A stretch of DNA of 64,000 bases from an uncultured Eubacteriales bacterium (GTDB lineage: Bacteria; Bacillota; Clostridia; Peptostreptococcales; Anaerovoracaceae), in the NCBI GenBank assembly GCA_902801255.1, contig CADCHO010000002.1:1-64000 (forward strand), written 5' to 3'. This document shows, in pieces, positions 10,281-17,541 of this stretch (positions within the stretch are counted from its first letter, which is position 1; every line of letters starts with the position of its first letter). The notes beneath the pieces were generated by a model. That model did no database searches. It was not told the DNA's origin and was given only the letters and a program-made list of their open reading frames with translations. Made by a program: the position numbers and the translations under genes.

Positions 10281-11693
10281 ATGAAAACGAGAGATGAGAT
10301 AGAAATGGACGACATCACAAAGAGAAGAACCAGGCTCAATGAGAAGACTAATCTTCTTGAGATGGAAAACCACCATTACGAGGTGCAGGACATTCCCGAT
10401 CCTAACCTTTATCGCGAGTTTTTCGAATATACTGAGATACCTAAAGTAGGCTTCAACTTCAGAACGAGTCCATTCGGGATGCCGGATCAGGTATACATCA
10501 CTGACTCTACCTTCCGTGACGGTCAGCAGTCGAGGGAGCCTTATACTACCAAACAGATCGTAGAGATCTTTAAAATGATGTCGAAGCTTTCCGGTCCGAA
10601 GGGAATAATCAGACAGACTGAGTTTTTCACCTATTCAGACAGAGATAAAGAGGCTATCAGAGCCTGCCAGGATCTCGGACTCGAGTTCCCTCAGATCACA
10701 ACCTGGATCAGAGCTAAAAAGGAAGACTTCAAGATAGTCAAGGAGATGGGTGTAAAGGAGACGGGAATTCTCACAAGCTGCTCCGACTATCACATCTTTT
10801 ATAAACTTGGCATGTCGCGCAAACAGGCGATAGATCATTATCTCTCTATCGTATATGACGCGTTCGAGGCAGGTATCACTCCGCGCTGTCATCTCGAGGA
10901 CGTAACAAGGGCTGACTTCTACGGATTTGTAGTTCCTTTCGTCAGCGCCATTCAGGACATGGCGGCAGAGGAGGGCATGACTGCAAAGGTCAGAGTCTGC
11001 GATACTATGGGCTTCGGAGTGCCGTATCCCGGAGTTGCTCTTCCGAGATCGGTGCCGGGCATCATTTACGGTCTTCACGAATACGCAAGAGTTCCGAGCG
11101 CATGGCTCGAGTGGCATGGTCATAACGACTTCTACAAAGCAGTAGTCAACGCGGCAACGGCATGGCTCTACGGCTGCGGAGCCGTAAACTGCACTCTCTT
11201 CGGCATTGGAGAAAGGACGGGCAACATTCCTCTTGAAGCGATGGTGTTCGAATACGCACAGCTGAAGGGTACACTCGATGGAATGGATACGACGGTCATC
11301 ACCGATCTTGCCAGATACTATGAGCAGAATGTAGGCTATACGCTGCCTGCCCAGACTCCGTTTGCAGGGGCCAACTTCAACGTCACAAGAGCCGGCATAC
11401 ATGCTGACGGACTCCTCAAGAACGAAGAGATATATAACATCTTTGACACCGAGAAGTTCCTCAAGCGTCCGCCGCTGGTCAATGTGAGCCAGAGCTCCGG
11501 AGCTGCCGGCATCGCTCACTGGCTCAACGCGAGCTACGGACTCAAAGGAGACAAGCAGGTCAACAAGCACAGTGCAGTTGTCATCTTTATCAAGGATTGG
11601 GTGGATGCAGAGTATGCATCAGGCCGTGTGGCAGAGATCGGCGCAGCTGAGATCTATAACAAAGTCAATGAATTCATGACTATGCAGCAGTAA
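10281..11693 (+). CDS. HMGL-family condensing enzyme (2-isopropylmalate/homocitrate/Re-citrate synthase-like)
   Basis: A 470-residue TIM-barrel enzyme of the DRE-metallolyase (HMGL-like) family, which joins acetyl-CoA to a 2-oxo acid. The metal and catalytic signature DSTFRDGQQ starts at about residue 75, and the second metal-binding HxH lies at about 279-281 in EWHGHND. It lacks a LeuA regulatory domain. This long, divergent form is the kind shown in some Clostridia to act as Re-citrate synthase, but 2-isopropylmalate or homocitrate synthase activity cannot be excluded from sequence. The start at 10281 has GGAGG 8 bp upstream and fits the promoter. A strong terminator follows, so it is monocistronic. 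Confidence 0.8.
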   Translation: MKTRDEIEMDDITKRRTRLNEKTNLLEMENHHYEVQDIPDPNLYREFFEYTEIPKVGFNFRTSPFGMPDQVYITDSTFRDGQQSREPYTTKQIVEIFKMMSKLSGPKGIIRQTEFFTYSDRDKEAIRACQDLGLEFPQITTWIRAKKEDFKIVKEMGVKETGILTSCSDYHIFYKLGMSRKQAIDHYLSIVYDAFEAGITPRCHLEDVTRADFYGFVVPFVSAIQDMAAEEGMTAKVRVCDTMGFGVPYPGVALPRSVPGIIYGLHEYARVPSAWLEWHGHNDFYKAVVNAATAWLYGCGAVNCTLFGIGERTGNIPLEAMVFEYAQLKGTLDGMDTTVITDLARYYEQNVGYTLPAQTPFAGANFNVTRAGIHADGLLKNEEIYNIFDTEKFLKRPPLVNVSQSSGAAGIAHWLNASYGLKGDKQVNKHSAVVIFIKDWVDAEYASGRVAEIGAAEIYNKVNEFMTMQQ

Positions 11694-11721
11694 ACTGTTA
11701 AAAGATACAGACAATTTGGGA

Positions 11722-11760
11722 CCCTTTTGCCGGATGCCTTCTGACAAAAGGGCCTTTTTT
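11722..11760 (+). terminator. Intrinsic terminator
   Basis: CCCTTTTG (11722-11729) pairs with CAAAAGGG (11745-11752), followed by CC and six T residues. It ends the HMGL-family gene. Confidence 0.85.
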
Positions 11761-11878
11761 AATCAGAAAACCCAACTTTTTACACGGAGACGGTTTTCCC
11801 GGTCCCACCATTTTAGGTTCAATTAAGTAACGGGGTCTATCATACGCTTGAAAGAAAAATCAAGGAGGGGAGCCTGCG

Positions 11879-13354
11879 ATGAAAAAACATAAAAAGAAGA
11901 AAAAGATACTGGCATGTATTCTGGCATTTGCAATGATGTCCGGGCTGTGCGCATGTGCCGGGCAGTCCTCAGATGATACATCATCAAATGCTGCTGAATA
12001 CCTGACCAAAGAAGATATCACTGTGAATGAGACCATCTCAAATGATGGGGATGGCGAACATGCAATAGAAGTAAGCGGTGAAGAAGCTGAATATTCGAAC
12101 ATAGGAGTTACCAAGACGGGCGACGCTGATGGAGATGAGGCCGACTTCTATGGTGAGAACTCTGCTGTATTTGCGACAGAAAAGGGTACACTCAGCATAG
12201 CGGATTCTCTCATTGAGACCAATGGAAAGCATGCAAACGCCGTGTTCTCCTACGGAGAAGGAACGACGGTAAATATATCCGATTCGGTGATAGAGACGCA
12301 GGGAGACTGTTCCGGAGGAATAATGACTACGGGCGGAGGAACCATGAACGCTGAGAATCTGTCGATCAACACTTCGGGACGATCCTCGGCAGCCATCAGA
12401 TCTGACCGCGGAGGTGGTACTGTGAACGTGTCAAAAGGTTATTACAAGACCACAGGCATGGGATCTCCTGTCGTATATTCAACAGCGGACATAACAGTCA
12501 GCGACGCATATATGGAATCAACAGCTTCACAAGGCATAGTAGTAGAAGGTAAAAACTCGGTCACACTTAACAACGATACGCTGATCGCAGATAACAATAC
12601 CAAGAACAGCGACAAATCCGACTACTACCAGGCTGTCATGATCTACCAGTCGATGTCGGGAGACGCGGCAGAGGGAACTTCATCATTCACAGCAAACGGC
12701 GGCAGTATCACCAACAAAAACGGAGACATATTCTTCGTGAACAATACAGCTACCGAGATCAGCCTGAGCGGAGTTGAGATCACCAACGAGGATGCGGAGG
12801 GAGTCTTTCTGAGAGCTGAAGCAGCCGGATGGGGCAGCGAGGGCTCCAACGGCGGCAAAGTAAACATGACCGCATCGGGTCAGGTCATCAACGGCGATAT
12901 GGTTGTAGATGACGTCTCGACACTCAACCTCTATCTCAAGGAGAAGTCTTCATTCACGGGATCCATAAACAGCAGCGGACAGAGCGGGGACGTATACGTA
13001 GAGGTAGAGGACGGAAGCACATGGACACTTTCGGCAGATTCATATGTCTCCGGACTTACAGTAAGCGAAGGCTCTGCGATCGACCTGAACGGCCACAAGC
13101 TTTATGTGGACGGCAAGGAATATGCTGCCGGATCGGCATCAACAGGCGAAGCTTTTGACATAAGCACAGGGAACGGCTCCGGAGACGGAGCTCCGGATGG
13201 GAATGGTGGCCCGGGAGGAAATCCGCCAAGCGGCCAGCCACCTGAAAAACCGGATGGGAACGGCGGTCCTGGCGGAAATCCACCAAGCGGCGAACCGCCT
13301 GCAAAACCGGATGGGAATGGGCAACCACCTGAAAAACCGGATAACAACAACTGA
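11879..13354 (+). CDS. Secreted lipoprotein with beta-helix-like repeats and Gly/Pro-rich tail
   Basis: A 491-residue protein with a very basic start, a hydrophobic signal segment and a lipobox-like L-C-A-C ending at about Cys26, so it is likely lipid-anchored outside the membrane. Residues about 60-420 are rich in Ser, Thr, Gly, Asn and Asp with recurring short strands such as VNISDSVIET and ITVSDAYMES, the look of a right-handed beta-helix. The tail (about 439-491) consists of PDGNGGPGGNPPSG-type repeats, probably an extended spacer. AAGGAGGGG precedes the ATG and a terminator follows. I do not recognise a catalytic motif; adhesion or surface polysaccharide binding is only a guess. Confidence 0.75.
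   Translation: MKKHKKKKKILACILAFAMMSGLCACAGQSSDDTSSNAAEYLTKEDITVNETISNDGDGEHAIEVSGEEAEYSNIGVTKTGDADGDEADFYGENSAVFATEKGTLSIADSLIETNGKHANAVFSYGEGTTVNISDSVIETQGDCSGGIMTTGGGTMNAENLSINTSGRSSAAIRSDRGGGTVNVSKGYYKTTGMGSPVVYSTADITVSDAYMESTASQGIVVEGKNSVTLNNDTLIADNNTKNSDKSDYYQAVMIYQSMSGDAAEGTSSFTANGGSITNKNGDIFFVNNTATEISLSGVEITNEDAEGVFLRAEAAGWGSEGSNGGKVNMTASGQVINGDMVVDDVSTLNLYLKEKSSFTGSINSSGQSGDVYVEVEDGSTWTLSADSYVSGLTVSEGSAIDLNGHKLYVDGKEYAAGSASTGEAFDISTGNGSGDGAPDGNGGPGGNPPSGQPPEKPDGNGGPGGNPPSGEPPAKPDGNGQPPEKPDNNN
13193..13339 (+). repeat. 57-bp in-frame repeat coding for the Pro/Gly-rich tail
   Basis: Two full units of 19 codons (PDGNGGPGGNPPSGQPPEK-like) and a shortened third unit (PDGNGQPPEK) follow each other at the end of the lipoprotein gene. 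Copies differ by several silent and a few coding changes, so they are not a very recent duplication. Confidence 0.8.
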
Positions 13355-13362
13355 TATAACGC

Positions 13363-13388
13363 AGCGGACCCTTACAGGTCTGCTTTTT
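13363..13388 (+). terminator. Intrinsic terminator after the lipoprotein gene
   Basis: AGCGGACC (13363-13370) pairs with GGTCTGCT (13377-13384), including one G-U pair, around a 6-nt loop, and runs into a T-tract to 13388. Confidence 0.75.
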
Positions 13389-13562
13389 CACATTGATAAA
13401 ATATGTGTCCACAAATCATGTAAATACTATGATGATTCAATGAACCATGATTATGTATGAAAAAGGATTGGTCTCTGAAGGACCAACATACGTGGCAAAT
13501 AAATATACAATCACGATTGTTTTCAGGTATTTTGAACAAAATGAGTAATATTTCATCTTTTT

Positions 13563-13603
13563 TGTCAAATATATTTGACATTAGCGCAAAAGAGATGTAT
13601 TAT
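13563..13603 (+). promoter_or_regulatory. Consensus promoter overlapped by an 18-bp palindromic operator
   Basis: TTGACA (13575-13580) and TATTAT (13598-13603) are spaced by 17 bp. A perfect 18-bp palindrome, TGTCAAATATATTTGACA (13563-13580), includes the whole -35 box, so a dimeric repressor bound there would block RNA polymerase. The XRE-family gene two positions downstream is the obvious candidate. The rest of 13389-13562 holds nothing I can support as a gene. Confidence 0.75.
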
Positions 13604-13650
13604 GACCTCGCAAGGGACAGAAAGAAACTCCACCCGAAGGAGGTAATGAC

Positions 13651-14190
13651 ATGAGTACAAGCTATGCAACCGGTCTGGCATTCGGCATCGTGACCGCATT
13701 GATAATATTCGCACTTATCTGGAAGTTCAGCAAAAAGTCGATAAAAGGCTCGTTTGATGAAAGGCAGGAGCTCGTAAGAGGCAGGGGATATAGATATGCC
13801 TGCTTCACAATGCTCGGCCTTCTGGTTATCGACCTTCTTATAGAGAGCTTGGACGCTTTCGAGACTCTGCCGGTCTCAAGGACACTTGGTATCTTCGTTA
13901 TCATTCTGGCAGGCGTGATGGTATATGCACTATACTGCATAAAGAACGATTCGTACTTTGGAGTCGGCACAGATACCAGAACGTACCGCGCAGTAATGTG
14001 GATCGTCATTGTATGCAATGCGATCTCCGGCATTACAGGCCTGAAGGACGGAGCCATGGAGGATGGCAAACTGGCTTTCGGTCCATGCGCATCGCTTCTT
14101 TTCTGCCTGGCCTTCGTGATCATCATGATCTCGCTCAGCATAAAGCAGCGCAATCTGGCTAAAGAAGAAGCGGCAGAAGATGATATGTGA
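13651..14190 (+). CDS. Small multi-pass membrane protein (DUF2178/DUF6773-like)
   Basis: A 179-residue protein with five predicted membrane segments and a cytoplasmic FDERQELVRGRGYRYA loop after the first. The D-E-R-Q motif is characteristic of small DUF2178/DUF6773-type membrane proteins that sit beside an XRE regulator in many Firmicutes; no biochemical function is established. AAGGAGG precedes the ATG. It is the first gene of a three-gene operon (membrane protein, XRE regulator, zincin-like protein) read from the operator-controlled promoter at 13575. Confidence 0.75.
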   Translation: MSTSYATGLAFGIVTALIIFALIWKFSKKSIKGSFDERQELVRGRGYRYACFTMLGLLVIDLLIESLDAFETLPVSRTLGIFVIILAGVMVYALYCIKNDSYFGVGTDTRTYRAVMWIVIVCNAISGITGLKDGAMEDGKLAFGPCASLLFCLAFVIIMISLSIKQRNLAKEEAAEDDM

Positions 14191-14220
14191 TAATATCTGA
14201 GGCAGGGCAAAGGAGCACTT

Positions 14221-14415
14221 ATGAAGAACCTTAAAATGAAATCAGCGCGCGTTGCCAAAGATCTTTCACAGCAGCAGCTGGCAGATCTGATCGGAGTATC
14301 CAGGCAGACGATAAGCGCTATAGAAAAGGGCGACTATAACCCCACGATAAATCTGTGCATAGCAATATGCCGTGAGCTCGGCAAAACTCTTGACGAGCTC
14401 TTTTGGGAGGAATAG
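14221..14415 (+). CDS. XRE-family transcriptional regulator (minimal HTH)
   Basis: A 64-residue protein made almost entirely of a helix-turn-helix domain. SQQQLADLIGVSRQTISAIE spans the two DNA-contacting helices, and NPTINLCIAICRELG the supporting helices. Such stand-alone regulators usually bind as dimers to a palindrome in their own promoter, which fits the 18-bp palindrome at 13563. CAAAGGAG lies upstream of the ATG. Autoregulation is inferred from context. Confidence 0.9.
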   Translation: MKNLKMKSARVAKDLSQQQLADLIGVSRQTISAIEKGDYNPTINLCIAICRELGKTLDELFWEE

Positions 14416-14427
14416 GAGAGCGGTCTG

Positions 14428-14826
14428 ATGATCGATATAGATAGATTTTATGAGTTACTGAATGAAGTCTGTGAGGAGCTTCCTGATGATTTTTTCAGGG
14501 ACCTTCATTATGGAGTACAGCTGTCCGAGGAGTATAAGCCTTCTCCATATGCTGAGAACGGCGATATGGTGATCATGGGTGAATACACCAGATCGCGGCA
14601 GGGGAACAAGATCACTATATATTACGGATCTTTTGCGAACACCTGCGGCTGGATGTCGGAAGAGCAGCTGAAGGACAGGCTCAGAGGTGTGGTAAGGCAT
14701 GAGTTCAGACATCACATGGAAAATCTTGCGGGAATGTACGGAGCAGACTCGCTCGAACACGAGGACAGAGAAGAGATAAAAGATATGGTTTATGCCAGGG
14801 AAGAGAGGAAAAGCAACAAAGGGTAA
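14428..14826 (+). CDS. Zincin-like metallopeptidase family protein
   Basis: A 132-residue protein with an HEFRH motif at about 91-95, matching the HExxH zinc-binding helix of the small stand-alone zincin-like family (COG3824). A downstream acidic helix (SLEHEDREEIKDMVY) may supply the third ligand. No signal peptide is visible, so it would act in the cytosol. Its start lies 12 bp after the XRE stop, behind GGAGAG. Substrate is unknown; in other bacteria such proteins sit next to diverse regulators. Confidence 0.75.
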   Translation: MIDIDRFYELLNEVCEELPDDFFRDLHYGVQLSEEYKPSPYAENGDMVIMGEYTRSRQGNKITIYYGSFANTCGWMSEEQLKDRLRGVVRHEFRHHMENLAGMYGADSLEHEDREEIKDMVYAREERKSNKG

Positions 14827-14872
14827 CAATGTGTTTTTCAATGCATTATTCTCGTTAACATTTTAACAAGAA

Positions 14873-14900
14873 TTGAAGTCGCCTGCTGTTTTGTGATAAT
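14873..14900 (+). promoter_or_regulatory. Promoter of the AGCS symporter gene
   Basis: TTGAAG (14873-14878) and GATAAT (14895-14900) are spaced by 16 bp, with a TG extension at 14892-14893. Transcription from near 14907 gives a leader of about 150 nt that contains an internal terminator. Confidence 0.6.
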
Positions 14901-14910
14901 TTTCACATTG

Positions 14911-15021
14911 GTTTTTCCTTTTCCGGGAGGCATTGGCTTAAAGCCGGCAACCGGCTCCGGGGAAAGAAAAACAGTGGGACAGAGAACATGATGTATCTTG
15001 GTACAATCACGTTCTCTTTTT
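14911..15021 (+). promoter_or_regulatory. Candidate riboswitch or attenuator ahead of the AGCS symporter
   Basis: A long rod pairs 14918-14929 with 14955-14966 (12 positions, one G-G mismatch, one G-U), extended outward by GTTTTT 14911-14916 with AAAAAC 14967-14972. Its tip can form GGCT/AGCC (14935-14938 with 14942-14945) or the competing GCCGG-CAA-CCGGC hairpin (14943-14955). An intrinsic terminator follows: 14981-14992 with 15006-15017 (one mismatch) and a T-tract. Only about 34 nt separate it from the start codon, so readthrough is needed for expression. The glycine aptamer core and T-box core are absent. Confidence 0.55.
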
Positions 15022-15054
15022 CGTTTGCCATTAAATATATGATAAGGAGAGATA

Positions 15055-16482
15055 ATGGAAACTTTAGTAAGTATCAATTCAGCAATCAACAACTTTGTCT
15101 GGGGCATTCCGGCAATGGTATGCATTCTGGGCATAGGCCTCTACCTGAGCATCCGTACCGGATTCATTCAGATAAGGAAGTTCGGGCTCGCAATGAAGGA
15201 GACTTTCGGCAAGATCTTCACTAAAGGCGAGAAGAAAGAAGGTGCGATCACACCGTTCCAGGCGCTTTGCACCGCACTTGCTGCGACAGTAGGTACAGGC
15301 AACATTGCAGGAGTAGCAGGAGCCCTCGCTATCGGCGGTCCGGGAGCTGTTTTCTGGATGTGGATCTCGGCTATCCTCGGCATGTGCACAAAGTTCTCAG
15401 AAGTAACGCTTGCCGTTCACTTCAGGGAGATCGATGATACGGGCACGTATGTCGGCGGACCGATGTACTATATCAAGAACGGTCTCGGCAGAAACTGGAA
15501 ATGGCTCGGAGCAATCTTCTCGATCTTCGGTATTCTCGCAGTATTCGGAACGGGAAATGCGACACAGGTAAACACTATCACGACTTCGATTGACACAGCA
15601 CTCATATCATACAACCTGATCGGAACATCGGGCATCAAGATGCTCAACCTGATCATCGGTATCGTGCTCGCGATACTCATCGCCTTCATCCTCATCGGCG
15701 GAGTGCAGAGGATCGGCGCGGTAACAGAGAAGCTTGTTCCGTTCATGGCGGTTTTCTACATCCTCCTCGGTCTGGGCGTTATCATTATCAACTACAGATA
15801 TGTTCCGGGTGCTCTCGCTTCAATATTTGAAGGAGCTTTCAGCCCTAAGGGAGTCACCGGAGGAGTGGTGGGAAGCATGTTCCTCAGCGTTCAGAAGGGT
15901 ATCGCAAGAGGTATCTTCTCAAACGAGGCAGGCCTTGGTACGGGCTCCATGGCTCATGCCAGTGCAGATGTCAATCATCCGGTAAGACAGGGATTCTTCG
16001 GTATCTTCGAAGTATTTGTAGACACTATCGTTATCTGCACCATGACAGCGCTGATCATCATCTGCGGAAGAGCATCGATAGAATATGGCCAGCCGGCAGG
16101 CGCTGAGCTTACGATCCAGGGATTCACAAACACATACGGGAGCTGGGTGTCGATTTTCACAGCGGTTGCTATGTGCTGCTTCGCGTTCTCTACCATCCTC
16201 GGATGGGGTCTTTACGGAACACGCTGCTCTGAGTTCATCTTCGGGAGCAAGGCAGCAAAGCCTTTCCTGATTATCTATGCACTGGTAGCCATTCTGGGAG
16301 CTACCATGGATCTCGGTGTTATCTGGGAAGTTGCTGAGACCTTCAACGGACTTATGGCGATCCCGAACCTGATCGGCGTATTCCTGCTCTCGGGAACTGT
16401 AGTTAAGCTTGTTAAAAACTACTTCAGCGGAGACGAGTACATCCCTTATCACGAGCAGGCAAAAATGTTCAAAGGTGAATAA
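15055..16482 (+). CDS. AGCS family sodium:alanine/glycine symporter
   Basis: A 475-residue membrane transporter that imports alanine or glycine with Na+. It carries the family signature GTGNIAGVAGALAIGGPGA starting at about residue 80, the MYYIKNGLG segment, and a conserved SNEAGLGTGS motif in the second half. About eleven membrane segments are visible and the length is typical. AAGGAGAG precedes the ATG. The gene stands alone between the leader terminator and the terminator at 16501, so its expression probably depends on the structured leader. Confidence 0.95.
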   Translation: METLVSINSAINNFVWGIPAMVCILGIGLYLSIRTGFIQIRKFGLAMKETFGKIFTKGEKKEGAITPFQALCTALAATVGTGNIAGVAGALAIGGPGAVFWMWISAILGMCTKFSEVTLAVHFREIDDTGTYVGGPMYYIKNGLGRNWKWLGAIFSIFGILAVFGTGNATQVNTITTSIDTALISYNLIGTSGIKMLNLIIGIVLAILIAFILIGGVQRIGAVTEKLVPFMAVFYILLGLGVIIINYRYVPGALASIFEGAFSPKGVTGGVVGSMFLSVQKGIARGIFSNEAGLGTGSMAHASADVNHPVRQGFFGIFEVFVDTIVICTMTALIIICGRASIEYGQPAGAELTIQGFTNTYGSWVSIFTAVAMCCFAFSTILGWGLYGTRCSEFIFGSKAAKPFLIIYALVAILGATMDLGVIWEVAETFNGLMAIPNLIGVFLLSGTVVKLVKNYFSGDEYIPYHEQAKMFKGE

Positions 16483-16500
16483 TAGAATATTTAAAATTTT

Positions 16501-16532
16501 GAGCGGATATCTTTTTATCCGCTCTTCTTTTA
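16501..16532 (+). terminator. Intrinsic terminator after the AGCS gene
   Basis: GAGCGGAT (16501-16508) pairs with ATCCGCTC (16517-16524), followed by TTCTTTT. Confidence 0.85.
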
Positions 16533-16543
16533 TGACTCGTATG

Positions 16544-16552
16544 TGTTAGAAT
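16544..16552 (+). promoter_or_regulatory. Extended -10 promoter abutting the AEC start codon
   Basis: TGTTAGAAT (16544-16552) is an extended -10 box. Seven bases later lies the A of the ATG at 16559, so transcription would start at or next to the initiation codon. No Shine-Dalgarno is present, which suggests a leaderless mRNA. Confidence 0.45.
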
Positions 16553-16558
16553 CTAAGC

Positions 16559-17500
16559 ATGCTGCAGAACTTTATTATTTGCGTAAACGCCGTCATACCG
16601 TCGGCCATATACCTCATCATCGGCATCATCCTGAAGGTGACGGGAGTGCTGACAGATAAAGATGTAAAGAAATTCACACATGTGGTTTTCGTTACGCTTT
16701 ATCCGTTTATCATGTTCGACAACCTGTACGGCAAGAACATCGCTGATAATATGGACATGAGACTCGGCCTTTATGCAGCGATTTTCACCGCTCTGCAGTT
16801 TGCCGCCTCGTGGCTGTTCGTTTGTAAAATAGAGAAGAGTAATTACGAGAGAGGCGCAATGATACAGGCGCTTTACCGGAGTAATTACGTGCTCATGGGG
16901 TTCCCGATCGCTGTCAATCTTTTCGGTAAAGGCAACATCACAGCGGTCGCGATAATCATGATGCTTGTGGTGCCGTTTTACAATGTAACGGCTGTCATAG
17001 TCTTCGAGACGTTCCGCGGCGGAAAGGTCGATGTCGGAAAGATGGTGAAGCGTATACTGACCAATCCTATCATCGACGGCGGTATCGCGGCGTTCGTAGT
17101 CATGATACTCGGCATAAACCTGCCGACACCTATAGTGAATACTATCGGCACGCTGTCAGATGCCACTGCGCCTATAGCGATGATATTGCTTGGAGCAGCG
17201 CTCAACTTAAAAGGGTTCAGCAGCGACAGATGGCGCATCGCAGTATGCACCATCGGAAAGCTGGTGTTCTTCCCGACGTTCGGGATCGCCGGTGCAGTAT
17301 TTCTGGGGATAAGAGATGTGCAGCTCATAGCCGTAACACTTATGACTGCGGCACCTGATGCACTCGCATCGTATGCGATGGCGAGTTCCATGGGCGGCAA
17401 CGGCAAGCTTGCAGGAGAGCTCGTTGTGATCACTACCATAACATCCTGTTTTACCATTCCGGTATTCTTATTCATACTTAAAACCAATGGCTTGTTTTAA
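16559..17500 (+). CDS. AEC family transporter
   Basis: A 313-residue protein with about ten membrane helices matching the auxin-efflux-carrier-like (AEC) family, which in bacteria exports or takes up organic acids such as malate or malonate. The first helix (VIPSAIYLIIGIIL) begins close to the N-terminus as expected, supporting the start at 16559 although no ribosome-binding site precedes it. The stop overlaps a possible upstream ATG (TAATG) of the following aminotransferase gene, so the two genes are probably one transcript. Substrate is not predictable. Confidence 0.9.
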   Translation: MLQNFIICVNAVIPSAIYLIIGIILKVTGVLTDKDVKKFTHVVFVTLYPFIMFDNLYGKNIADNMDMRLGLYAAIFTALQFAASWLFVCKIEKSNYERGAMIQALYRSNYVLMGFPIAVNLFGKGNITAVAIIMMLVVPFYNVTAVIVFETFRGGKVDVGKMVKRILTNPIIDGGIAAFVVMILGINLPTPIVNTIGTLSDATAPIAMILLGAALNLKGFSSDRWRIAVCTIGKLVFFPTFGIAGAVFLGIRDVQLIAVTLMTAAPDALASYAMASSMGGNGKLAGELVVITTITSCFTIPVFLFILKTNGLF

Positions 17501-17541
17501 TGCCGGCAGGGCAGATAACCGGCACCAGTGAGGATGAACAA

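Noticed and set aside
13457..13654. 65-codon open frame upstream of the small membrane protein
   Set aside because: It spans the consensus promoter and palindromic operator at 13563-13603 and ends within the next gene's start; no ribosome-binding site.
14827..15054. Glycine riboswitch before the AGCS symporter
   Set aside because: A GGGACAGAG stretch resembles one end of a glycine aptamer, but the other conserved blocks are missing.
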